Of a stretch of DNA of 64,000 bases, positions 46,974 through 58,214 are shown piece after piece (positions within the stretch are counted from its first letter, which is position 1; each line of letters opens with the position of its first letter). Below the pieces are notes generated by a model. The model had not been told where the DNA came from and ran no database searches. It saw only the letters and a list, made by a program, of their open reading frames with translations. This stretch comes from Mytilinidion resinicola (lineage: Eukaryota > Ascomycota > Dothideomycetes > Mytilinidiales > Mytilinidiaceae): the NCBI RefSeq assembly GCF_010093595.1, contig NW_022985445.1, positions 248,001-312,000 of the forward strand, given 5' to 3'. The position numbers and the translations under genes are program-made.

Positions 46974-47806
46974 CTTGGTTGATTTTGGTAGTGATGAGCG
47001 ATGTCAACTTTCGTCTTTATTGGGGTATAAGTGGGAGAAGTGAAGGCTTTTGCAGGAAGGAACGCTTATAGGGGATGAGCTGTGATCACGGGCTTCATCA
47101 TTTCTGAGACTATGCCTTTGTTCGATTGTGCTGCACAATGTAGTAACGAAGACTTAATGAATCTCTTTGGTCTTGCAGAATATATGATATATATATATAT
47201 CACGTGATGTCTTAGCCTGCTTACTCAGCAGAGATCTCGTCACGACCTTCCCTACTTTCGATTCAGGCCTTTCTAGATGCATCATCTTGCAATCCATCCC
47301 ACTTCGACCTCACTCCCACATGGGCCTCAAAAGTTGCTGCTTTCGCGATCTTCCAAATGATGATGGCATAACGAATTAACTCGATTTCTTCTCCCCTCCC
47401 TTAAAGATTGGAAATCATAGAATAAGAATGAAGTCGCTAGTTTATCCGTGGGGCGTAGCTTCATTGAAAGCTGAGATAAGTTCAGCCCATCAGACAATCA
47501 AAGGAAGAGATGATGATATAGGTTGGTGGTGGCGCAGCGCGGAGTCATGCATATCCAGGTGCTTGAAGCTTCACCGGTCCTCTTCAGCATCGCCAGCCCC
47601 CCTCCTCATCAGCTTGCATTTTCCAACTCTCATCACTGCAAGCGAGTCAAACAGCTATCCCGATTATATGAGTATCTGGAAGTTAGATATCCAGCTTTCT
47701 TCAGGCACAAAGACTTTTCGTTCGCGTTGAGTTCGCGCAACTCAAATCGATTGGAATTATCCGACCAGGCTGCACGCTTTTACACTCCTCCACCCCATGG
47801 GACAAG
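46974..47806. other. Intergenic stretch
   Basis: Contains an (AT)n microsatellite around 47182-47200 directly followed by a TCACGTGA palindrome. Plus-strand frames at 47428-47730 and 47523-47966 are open but not recognisable. Confidence 0.4.
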
Positions 47807-48355
47807 ATGTCTGAAGCCCTTCACGCGGATAGCGTTGAGAGCGTCGGACCCCGATCCTCTGCAATTCGAAACGATATGTTGTGCGCTCGCTGCAACGCAT
47901 TGGACTTCACCGCTATTATGGGGAGGGAGGTTCGCGACTTTCGCGGATTATTGCTCAATAACCTAGGAGCGTTTGAAGATTGGGATGTCTCCTCGTGTAG
48001 CCTCTGCCGATTGTTTGCAGCAGCTATATAGCTGCCATTCACTAAGAATAAGGGGGAAGCTAAGAAGCGATCAAAATACTCCCTTTGCGCCTTTTCTAAT
48101 GGACGAGCCTACTCATCCCCCCCTTTTTGCTATGTATCAACCCCCATTTTGCTACATATCACCCCACCTCACTATCAGGTCTCCATACACTAGAATATCT
48201 CGGCGACTGGACCGCTTCAATATCACGAGACTGCGTCGTCCTTCCTATCTTGCCCGGCAGAATAGTCTCCGCTGAGATTAGACTGCATCCATTAGACCAG
48301 CTTCGTAGTATGATCGTCCTCAGTCAATATCACCATGTATTAAAACTTCAATGAA
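47807..48355 (+). pseudogene. Heterokaryon-incompatibility (HET) domain protein remnant
   Basis: The frame from ATG 47807 has the N-terminal layout of HET-domain proteins: CARCNALDF, then DWDVSSCSLCRLFAA, two CxxC pairs typical before the HET domain. It stops at 48031. In other frames downstream are SDQNTPFAPFLM-type and VVLPILPGRIVSAEIRL pieces that fit the following linker. The HET domain proper is absent, so this is a truncated, frame-broken remnant of an allorecognition gene. Confidence 0.4.
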
Positions 48356-49377
48356 GTGGCGCCGCCGAGATATGCCTCACCGTCATCTATACAGTATCCC
48401 TGCTTTGGTACGGGATGAACGACAATAGGGGCTAGTTTGCTAACCTCGTGAGCTGCAAAGCCACGAAGATCATCCGTTGCCGTAGAGTACCCCACGGGGA
48501 AGTTGTGTGCCTGCATTAGAATGAAGTTGGCGAGGCCACCGTGTCTTCTATCCACACATCAATGGGAAGCTTTTCTCGTAGAATGGGCGAACAAAAGCAT
48601 CAAACCGAGAGTAAGCTGTTTGGCGCGGAGCCATATCAATAACCACGCTTGATTTTCAATCGCTATCCGGGTAACTCTGTGAGAGATTGAAAAGTCGAGG
48701 CGGCCTTGATCTCACCACCTCATCTCTGGTTTACTATTTCGTCTGTCTCTTTCATACATCGTCGTCACTTTTAGTATCATGCCTCTGTTAAGTCTGCCGC
48801 TCAACCCAGGCGAAACCTCCATCCTAGCTGTTCCCATGGGCCCAGCAAAGTCCACCACTCGTAGTCGGCCTATGTGCCATATTACATCTCCATTTGTTTC
48901 ATGAGACCATTGCTAGCGCTTCTCACCCATAATCCCCTGACTTGATCCATGTTTCTAGAAACCGCCAAGGTGTCTCTGCATCCGCATCCAATTTGTACCT
49001 ATTCTTTTCGCTTTCTAGAAGGCTTTGACGCTTGGAAGCTTAGACGGACTCCCCACCCGTCGCTTCGAAAAAGCCCCTTCTCCGCATCAAAATCGTATCA
49101 AATGCAGGATCTCACGACTCATATCTGGGTGTACCTAATTGATCCGTTTCGAATCCAGGAAATACTAGTGTTCCGGTTCCACAAGGCCATCACGGGAGCT
49201 CAAACCGATGGATGTTGTCCAATATCCACATGAGATCCACCGAGAGACAACCATTGGAATCTCTACCACCTTCATCTCGTCGATGTCACGCGTTGTCAGT
49301 AGCTTGATAGAGTATATATACGATAGGTACTCGCACCCTCCAAATATTATTCCACAGCTTCAATCTCACCGTCGCTC
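48356..49377. other. Intergenic stretch upstream of the GH7 gene
   Basis: No supported gene. A minus frame (48340-48555) is open but unrecognised. A TATA-like 'agagtatatatacg' lies at about 49308-49321, roughly 60 bp before the GH7 coding start, and is probably its core promoter. Confidence 0.4.
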
Positions 49378-50767
49378 ATTATATTTTCCAAGACTGCCTT
49401 CGTCTCTTCCGTCCTTGCCGCCGTGGTCTCAGGCCAGCAGGCTGGCACGCTCACCACGGAAACCCACCCGGCCTTGCCAGCCCAGAGCTGCACAGCCGCT
49501 GGATCCTGCTCGACTGTCGCGACCAAGGTGACTATGGATGCCAACTGGAGATGGCTCCACACCACTTCCGGCTACACCAACTGCTACACTGGCAATGAGT
49601 GGAACACTACCCTCTGCCCGGACGGTAAAACGTGCGCTGCGAACTGTGCTCTCGACGGAGCCGACTATGCCGCCACATACGGTGTCACTGCCAGCGGAAA
49701 TGCTCTTACGTTGAAGTTCGTCACTGATGGCTCTTACTCCAAGAACATCGTGTCCCGCATGTATCTAATAGCCTCCGACACCAAGTACCAGGTGTTCAAA
49801 TTAGTAAACCAGGAGTTCACATTCGACGTCGATGTCTCCAAGCTGCCTTGCGGATTGAACGGCGCCCTCTACCTCATTGAGATAGATGAAGATAGCGGCA
49901 TAGCCCAAATACCCTGCCAACAAGGCGGGTGCCAAGTACGGCACCAGATACTGCGATACCCAGTGCCCGCACGACATCAAGTTCATCAACGGCGAAGTGA
50001 GTCATTTACTCCACCGCCCCTATCTTGAAAGTTATCAGATGCTAACTTTGGCAACAGGCCAACGTCGAAGGCTGGACGCCCTCCTCCAACGACGCCAACG
50101 CCGGCACCGGCACCTACGGCTCCTGCTGCAACGAAATGGACATCTGGGAAGCCAACTCCATCTCGGCCGCCTACACGCCGCACGTGTGCTCCGTCGACGG
50201 GCAGACGCGCGCTACGACGGCCTCTGCGACAAGGACGGCTGCGACTTCAACAGCTACCGCCTGGGCCACGAGATGTTCTACGGGCCGGGGGGCACCGTCG
50301 ACACGGCGTCCAAGTTCACGGTCGTCACGCAGTTCATCGGCAGCCCTCTGGCCGAGATCAAGCGCTTCTACGTGCAGGGCGGGACGGTGATCCCGAACTC
50401 CGTCGTGCGCGCCACGGGCGTCGACGCCGTCAACAGCATCACGGACGGCTTCTGCAACCAGCAGAAGACGGCGTTTGGGGATACGAATAGCTTTAAGAAG
50501 CTTGGTGGGTTGGCGGCGATGGGGGGTGCGCTGAGCCGCGGGATGGTGCTGGCGCTGAGCATGTGGGACGACCATGCGGTGAATATGCTGTGGCTGGATT
50601 CGAGCTACCCGACGGATAAGGATGCGAGTGCGCCGGGGGTGGCGCGGGGTACGTGTGCGACGAGTTCGGGCGTGCCGAGTGAGATTGAGGCGTCAGAGGG
50701 GGATTCGCAGGTTGTTTACTCGAATATTAAGTGGGGGGCTATGAATAGCACTTTTGCTGCTTCGTAG
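49378..50767 (+). pseudogene. GH7 cellobiohydrolase, disrupted
   Basis: Reads as a family 7 cellobiohydrolase without a CBM1. Signal peptide-like [16 protein letters not shown], then [39 protein letters not shown], an intron at 49997-50057, the catalytic [11 protein letters not shown] (both Glu and the Asp kept), [16 protein letters not shown] and LSMWDDHAVNMLWLDS. Three lesions: no ATG where the signal peptide begins (ATT ATA at 49378-49383); one extra C near 49903 shifting the frame; and at ~50210 a deletion that removes a Cys-containing loop (QTR joined to YDGLCDKDG) and shifts it again. The enzyme would release cellobiose from cellulose chain ends; this copy is very likely dead. Confidence 0.8.
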
Positions 50768-51034
50768 GGATCTCGTAAGAGATGTTGGGGCAATAGGGCG
50801 TCATCTGGGGATTGAGGCGGAATGGATGGTGAGATGAGAGGTGGGTTTGATGTTCTAAAGTTGTTGTATTCTTTCTTTCCTTGATCTCTGTTTTTTGTAA
50901 GATCTGAGGCACTCATTTGAAATTAGGGTTGATAAGAAAAGAAGTGGAGGGGCTGGTGGGCTAAATTCAGATGCAGAGCATCGAGTGTAGAATCTAGAAC
51001 GTGATATTTTTTTCATGAGACTGAAAGCTTGGGG
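50768..51034. other. 3' flank of GH7 gene
   Basis: No coding signal; T-rich segment near 50870-50900 may be a polyadenylation region. Confidence 0.35.
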
Positions 51035-52843
51035 TATGAATAGCATGTGAGTCTCGTGATTGCTGACATATCATTTTCGCGAGGTATAAAATCTCACGCT
51101 TCGAGCTCAACAGGGCTTTCTTGATCAGAGGAGTTTGGCATGGGGGCTCAACACTGGACTACCCAAAAGTTGATGGCTGGTGGAGGGGGTGGATCAGAAA
51201 AGAGGGCAAGCCCATATAATGGGAGAGGAAGAGAGTTCCGGGTGATCAAATCACACCTACCCAATCGACTGAAGCATGGAGGAAGGCGTGCTCTCATCCC
51301 GAGGCTAGCTTAGATGCTATTCATCTCCTATTTCTGCTGTTCGCATTCACCGTCTTCCTCGCCTCACTGACAGCCAGCACGATGCTCCGCCTTTCATCTC
51401 AATGGCGACGGAGTGGGAGCGGGAGACTAGGAAAAGGGGGAAGAGATAGACATGTCAGCGGTCAGGCAGAGAGGCCACCAAGCACGTGTGTCTCGTGATT
51501 ACCAACATATCTTCTCCGCGTGGTATAAATCTCATGCCTCGAGCTCGACAGAACTTCTCTGATCAGAGGTGTTTGGCATGGGGATTCAACAGCGTAGGGG
51601 AAGTGGTTCGATGGCCGTGGGAGGGGGGATCAAACCATGGGTGGAAGAATGTCTCATGGAGAGGGAAGAAGTGGTGCTCTCGTCCCAAGGTTGGCTCGAC
51701 GATGCTATTCATCTCCTTTCCTTACTACTCCCATTCACCATCTTCTTCACCTCCCTGACAGCCGTTACATCAGCATCCAGTTCCTTCTCATCATTCACGC
51801 TCAGAGACCCAGGTTTCGACTAGCGGATGGGTGACTGAAAGTGATGTGACGGCGAAGATATCATGTGAGCAGCCTTGATACGGACACAATGTAAGCGGAT
51901 AGCAGCACTGATTCACTGGTCAGTTAGTATCCCTATCCGCTTCTGTTGTATTCGTATCGAGGCCCCATGTGAGCAGCACGTGCACCCCGTGATACTCCAA
52001 CTTTTCTTCCTATAAATCTCCCGCTCTCGCTTGCGGAAATTTTTCGTAGCAGGAAGTTTCGATACATTGGATCAAAACATACAAGAAGTCGGAGTATGGC
52101 CGGTGGCTGTGGGCAGATCAAATGAAGAAGATATCTCTGGCCATGGAGAGGAGGACCGGAGTGATCAACACCGACTAGCTTTGCATCTGATGAGGAGGAG
52201 GAAGTCGGTCGTACTGGCTCCCTCTCACCGACTCAGCGATGATGATATTTACCTCCTTTTTCTTTTCCCGGCTTTTGTCACTTCTCCGTCTTGTTGTTTT
52301 CCAGCACTCACCCTTGAAACTAGACACATCGTCCGCAGCACCACCAAAGTAGCTCCTCCCTTCCATCATGTCGTTTCCCCCTCTGTGGTATTACTCTCTC
52401 CTTCCTCCTTCCCTCCGTCCCTACTCCTTACTCCCACCACCTTCCTCACCGCCACACTTCAAGAATTAGGACTTCAACTATGAGATGGGTGAACGGAGAT
52501 TCTGAGATAAGAAAGGGGTAAGGTAAGCAAGCACACGTGGTGACCCGTGACCGCATCCCGTGACCACTCCATCATCGGCGACGTTCTCAGCAAACAGTTT
52601 CGGGACCGTGGTTCGAAAACTGAGGAGAAAGAGCAAGGTCCCATGGTCAGTGGCTGTGGACGGATCAAAATTCCTTACTAGAGGATACTATGGAGTGGGT
52701 CGGGGTGATGAAAAACTTGAACGTCGTGGAAGGAATGGAGAGAGAGGAAGTTCGGTCGAGCCGGCTTCCTCACCAGAAATATCATGATGAGTTCCACCGT
52801 CTCGTCCTTTTGCTGACCTCTGTCACTTCTCCGGTTCGCAAAC
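51035..52843 (+). repeat. Array of four diverged promoter-like repeat units
   Basis: Anchors 'gtgtctcgtgatt(g/a)c' at ~51048 and ~51488, and weaker 'ccccgtgatactcc' ~51983 and 'acccgtgaccactcc' ~52552 mark units of ~440, ~495 and ~570 bp. Units 1-3 have a TATAAA-type box ~30 bp after the anchor (51086, 51524, 52010). All four have a later block resembling 'ggctgtggncggatcaaa', and units 1-2 and 3-4 each share a pyrimidine-rich end (ctattcatctcct; cacttctccg). Short frames start at equivalent places in units 1 and 2 (MG-x-Q), but lengths and frames are not kept. Confidence 0.5.
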
Positions 52844-52863
52844 NNNNNNNNNNNNNNNNNNNN
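52844..52863. other. Assembly gap (20 N)
   Basis: Twenty unknown bases, at the end of repeat unit 4; the true gap length may differ. Confidence 0.98.
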
Positions 52864-53703
52864 CTCCTCCTCGCCAAAGTCCGCCCATGAAATCGACAAG
52901 CTCTCCAACATCTTCACACCCGGATGCTCACCACTATCACCACTCCCCCCCAAAATCCCTCCCCTCCATTCCACCCCTTTTTCTTCGACTTTTCGAACAC
53001 CACCCACCCCTCCACCCCTCCATACGGAACTTGTAATCTGCTGCTTGACACCAACCCCCCACTCCACGTGGCTTGTAACTGACGTTTTTGAACCCCCCAC
53101 CGCACCGCACCGCACCACACCAAACCATCGCAAGTCGCTTTCTCGTTTTGACACAACCCCCAGCAGGGGGGGTTGGGGGGTTATATATACCGAGAGAGAG
53201 AAAAGAAATCGAGAGAGAGACAGGCACGTGAGACATGTGATGCTCGGGGGTGGGGGGAAGGGCGGTGGAGGGGGGTCAAGTGGCTTGACAGACGTCCTCG
53301 GGATACAGAGTGCAAGGAATGAGCGGTGAGAAAGCCTGGCACGCAGAAGCAGCAGCAGAAAGGGGGGTCGGATGTTCACAATAATGACTGCATATTGCAT
53401 TCCCCATCCCCATCCCCAGCCTTTCGGGTATCTAATACTCCTACTCCTACTCCAACCAATCAAACCCCTAATTCGAGGTCCGAACAGCACCCTCTAACAA
53501 CACACCCCACGTAGCCGAAATCGCGGCTAAGTTGCACATCCACAATGTCACAAAAGCGCCTGTGCCTACCCAAAACCAAACCTATGCGTAGATAAAAAAA
53601 AATGTTTTTAAATCCGCCCAACCCAGATGCTAAAAAGATCACAAACGCCTATTCCCCACTAGCCTACACAAGCGCCGAGTGGATATAACCGTCGACGAGG
53701 TAA
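52864..53703. other. Intergenic stretch after the gap
   Basis: C-rich homopolymer-like runs and a 'caccgcaccgcaccgcacc' short tandem repeat near 53097-53118, with GA-rich tracts near 53200. No gene recognised. Confidence 0.4.
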
Positions 53704-56130
53704 TCATCGTTCATACCGCGGCAAATCCGACTGCCCCCCCTGCTGCCCTAAATCCTCTTCGTCCAGCACCGGCGCGGATGGCGCGATAACCGGCTGCGCC
53801 GGCCGACTCGCTTCGCCGACATCGTCGGGGACGTCGTTGGGGTTGCTGCGTTCCATCTGCAGCCTGCGACGTTGCAGCTCTTGCTTATCCTCCGGGTGCG
53901 GACGATGAGTCGGGTTGGACGGCGGCGAGTAGCTCGGTACGGCCTGGCTGTGTGATTGAGGGGCTGCGATGACAGTAGACGGCGTTGATGGGATTGGCGT
54001 TGAAGAGAGATTAGAACGACCCGGTATCGTTCTCGTATCGTCGTCTTCGCAATGCTGGTGTTGCGGGCTGGGATGATACGGCGCGTCGTCGTCTGGAATG
54101 ACAGGTGCCGAGGGGGGGATGGTGTGAGATGCTTGTGCAGACGTTCCGGGGGCTTCAGGGGGCTGACTGGGTAATAGCCGTGCTTCTGCTCTTCGTAGCC
54201 GTTCTTTTTCAGGCAGGTCTTCCTCGGGGACGTGATTAGGTGGATGGAAGTGCGAGGGTCGTAATGTGTCGTCATATTCGTTGTAGTGGTACTGGTCGTC
54301 ATGGTAATCGCCTTCTTGATAGCCGTCGCCTTCGGTGTGGTTTCCGTAATAATGGTCCTGGTGCTCATATCCGTAGTATTCTTGTTCCTCGAGGGAAGGA
54401 TAGTATCTCGGATCGCCGGGCGCCAGGGGTATGTCCTGAGTGTTATGTGACGGGTCTTGGGCAACGCTCGGCTCAGGTTCCGGGGGTGGCTGTTGCCTCT
54501 TCTTGCCATTCCGATCGCTGTCTTTCGTACCGATTACAACCTCGAAAACGGAGCAGACGACGCTTTTATCGCGTCGAATGGATTCAGTATCGATGAAATT
54601 GCCTCCCCATGCAGCAAATACACTCCCATTGGCGTCCTCGGCCCGTCCCATCTCTGGGGTAGTACCATACAGATTCGGGACGCTGAGGAGACCACTGTTC
54701 GAGAAGTACTTATCGAGGCCCGTCAATTTGCCTTGCAAGTCAACCACCACTTCCACGTAGTACCTAAAGCTGATCATAGCACCGGGAACGGACGAGATGG
54801 TGGGAAACGCATCGTCTGGAACTCTAACCGAACACTTGACTTCGGCTGTTAGTGTCTTGGGGTCCACGTATAGGGGAGCATAAGACTGCGAGAGATCCTT
54901 CCGAAACAGATGGCTAGACCCAGCTGAAGACAACGACAAGCCGCCAAGACCAGTCCTCGACTTCGGGTAATAGTCCTCCGATTTCGTCTTGTCGCCTTTA
55001 CTATGTGGCGCAACGGGTAAAGCCGGGTGCATATCAACACGAGCTTGCCGATACAGTGTAACGATGATGCCCCGCACGCTCTTGATGTGTTTGGTGTGTT
55101 CCACAGAAATCTTGACCGGTATGTTGTCCCCGCGCAGGAATCCACCTTTCGAGATCTCGATCCTCGCAGTAATTGACTTGCCCCGCAATGATATTTTGCT
55201 CCCGACGACTGTCGCGCTGTCAGCAGTGGCCACAGACCGAACCCCGTACTCGGTTCCGGCGCCACTGCTGAGCTGACTGTCGAAGCTGATGTCGCTCGGG
55301 GAAGGGCTGTCGGGCGTGTCGCTTTCTCCTGCCACACTGCCTAGCTCGGACACCCTGCTATTCCGGGCGGGTTCGGAGCTGTCACTGCTCTTTTGCGGGG
55401 ACTTGAATGTCGATGTGACCGTCTTGACGCTCCTCTTCTTCCTCCCTCCGCGCGAGACTGCCTCTAACGTGATGGTCCGCGGTTTTGGGTCGTGGATAGG
55501 CGCAATATCAATAGTCTCAATCAGATAGACCTTGGTGTCGCAGGAGGTGGTGGGGGAGATAGTCGTGGGTCGAGTCAGTGTCGAAGTGAGCATATACGAC
55601 ACAGTGCCGCGTTCAAACTACGCATGTCAGCCGATTGTCCAGATGCCAATTTCGAGTATACCCACATCAATGCTGCTCGGCAGTCCTTTCGACGGGAAAT
55701 CCAGCTCAAAGTTGAAATGGTAGACTCCTTCAGCGAGCCTCCCTTCACCACAACACACGTATTCGTCCTCAAACAGCGACGCAAAGCCATTCCCAAAATA
55801 ACTCGCCGACTTTTTCCCCTTACCCAACGCGATCGTACTGCTGTAGCTGCGGAAGCCATCGCCCGGGGAATTCGGGTTCTTAAACACCTGCACGTATCCA
55901 TGCAAACAAACCACGAGATGGGTGACCCTGAACGGCTTCAACACCTTCAGGATGACGCTTCCTGTCATAACATCGCCCGGGGAATATCGGCGATGGGGGT
56001 CGTCAGCCTGGATATAGAACTCGGTGAAGTTGCGCGTCTTGGACTGCAGGGGCGACTTTAGGCGGGAGAGCAGCGACCGCGTAGGCGTCGAGATTTGCGA
56101 GGGCGAGGGATGGGCAACCGGGGGATTCAT
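53704..56130 (-). CDS. palF: PalF/Rim8 arrestin-like protein of ambient pH signalling
   Basis: Spliced model complement(join(53704..55617, 55666..56130)), 792 residues, one 49-bp intron splitting the conserved SSID|FERGTVSYML. The arrestin N-domain (~30-200) includes YSPGDVMTGSVILKVLKP and THLVVCLHGYVQVFKN; the C-domain (~245-450) includes GGFLRGDNIPVKISVEHTKH and FRYYVEVVVDLQG. A long Tyr/His/Pro/Ser-rich tail ends LPRYER. PalF binds the C-terminal tail of the 7-TM pH sensor PalH, is ubiquitinated at alkaline pH and recruits ESCRT, leading to PacC activation. The tail contains several PxY-like and Ser/Pro motifs that could bind Rsp5-type ligases (inference). Confidence 0.9.
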
Positions 56131-58214
56131 GCTCCTGTGCGCCGTTCACATGATGCGGCTAGCCGCGTTGAATAGCACGAGAGACTCGAAAGTGGACGTG
56201 GACGTGGTGGATGTAGAAGTGGGGGGCGGTCGAGGTCGGAGGGGTCGTGGCCACGCAAGCGTAACAAAGATGGCCTGGGCTTGTAACAACGGCTGAAGCG
56301 TGACACAGAAAGAGTTGTTACTGTATTGCTGTCAGCGGCAGGTCTGACAGTGTCGTCGTTGACAGTGTCGTCGTAGCGCGGCAATTGGCGACAGCGGGAC
56401 GAGAAGGAGCCGGCTGGCGGACTCGAGGTGGTGTCGTCGTAGGGTCTGGACTCGAGCGGCGGAGAGAGAGTGCATTTGGCCCATGTTGCGGGCGACAGAA
56501 AGCAACAAGTCGGGTCGTAGTTTGGCATCGCACGACGTCTGGGGAAAACGAGGCGGAGCACTTACGGATGCACGATGTCGCTGATGCCGAGACAAGCACC
56601 TGGGCGAGTCCGCTGCTGCTTGGCTGCCAAGGCACGTTGAGGAATGACGGGCCCGCAGTTCTGGCAGACGGTCCACGGGAGAGGCGGGGAGGGGTATTTT
56701 GAGGGTCTGGAAAGCTGGGTGTTGCGGGGACAGAGCGGAAGAGGCTCGTCGCGTCTGGTGCTTCGAGGGAGCAGCGTCTGCAAGAGACGGTCAGAACGAG
56801 AGCAGCGAAATGGTCGTGTCTTCACAGCTGAGCGACGGGAGGGGATGGAATGGCCCTGTGGCCCCCTGTCCAGAGCAGTGCACCAGAAAAGCTTGCGTCG
56901 ACAGCAGTGGACGGCTTCCCATTGGCCTTCCGCCGCGCTGGCTCTCCTTCTCGCCCTCAAGCTTTGCCTGGCGTGCGTTCTGCATCTGTGCGCATCTGTG
57001 CCGCCGAGACACGCAGCAAACGTGCAGGAAACCGGTCCGGCTCCTCGACGCCGTCCCTCTCCCTCACACCTCACAACAGCAGCCGCCAACTCAGCTCCAT
57101 CTGCCAGGCATCCGCTTGAGCCAGCAGCGCTACCTCTCGCCCTCCACCACCGCGGTGCCGGAGCCTCCAACTCCAGCCGGCGGCCAGACGGGTGACAGAT
57201 GAAAGCCCGCGCCCACTCCAGCAAGCGGAACGACACGCCGCCGTCGGAGGGGGGGCAGTCCCCACAATAATTCCCTCGCACTCGCAATCAAGCCCCGCCA
57301 AGCTCGCCCTTAGCAAAAGCTTGTGCTGAGTCCCCGAAGTCGTCGCCTCGTTCGCGCTGGCCGTGCAGCCGGCGGACCCGACTCGTCAGTCGCTGAGCTG
57401 CAGCTTTTTCGGGGAAAGTTTCTCCGGTTTCGTGTGGCTGGGATTGTGTTTACGAGGTGTGATCCTTACGTTTCTGCGTGAGGCATTGGTTGGAAACGGG
57501 CGGGTTTGTGCTGGCCAGGATTGGGAGAGGTCGTTGGTGAGCTCAACCCTATCGCTACGGGCTCTTGTATAGGGCTCGTAAAGTGCTGTCTGTCCGTCAG
57601 ACAGCCTTTGTACGCAGCTGAGGCTGGTGTTCGTATTAAAAGCTATACGTCACGTGGCCATGCATCATGTGATGTTAACGAAGCGTAGCACTCTTCAATA
57701 AAATGAAGCAGGTGAAGACAGGAAAGCTGTTACTCTTGATCGGCATGTGATCTAGATACTTACTTACAAGATCCAGAATACAGCTTAAATGGTGATGTAC
57801 GTGCGACGAGTATCAAGGTGGCGAATAGACTTCCCTTACAAAAATAGAAGGCAAAAAACAAAAAACCTCCCAACTGCCCCTCGGACTCGAACTAGAGCCC
57901 CAATTCTAGTTCAAATCCGAGTGACAGCCAAAAGATTTGCGGGTTTATTTGGTTCGTGTAATCATGGGGTGAATTGCGGGCGAACAAGAGCGGCACAGGC
58001 CGGCCGCAACCCCAAGATTGAAAGGTTGGGGAAATAAAGCGATACACATTTCAGCTAGCCACTCCAGCGCTACAATACGAATGCCGCACATGCATCGTTA
58101 CGGGAACTGAGTGTTAATTCACTTCTAGAATAGAAACACCGAACCCAAGTCTATGTAAAAATGGCCATCTTACACCCCAGAATCCTCCCAAAACAACTCC
58201 GCCCCCTTACATGC
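56131..58214. other. GC-rich 2 kb without a supported gene
   Basis: Overlapping open frames on both strands between 56130 and 57320 come from high GC content; none shows protein-family signals. The first part is presumably the promoter and 5' UTR of palF. 'cacgtggccatgcatcatgtgatg' motifs lie near 57650. Confidence 0.4.

Noticed and set aside
56562..57287. Long minus-strand open frame (241 codons) and several overlapping plus frames
   Set aside because: High GC content opens all frames; composition is Arg/Ser/Cys-rich with no motifs and no splice continuity.
57880..57990. tRNA-like T-loop (TTCGAGTCC on the minus strand)
   Set aside because: No pairing T-stem or acceptor stem could be formed around it.
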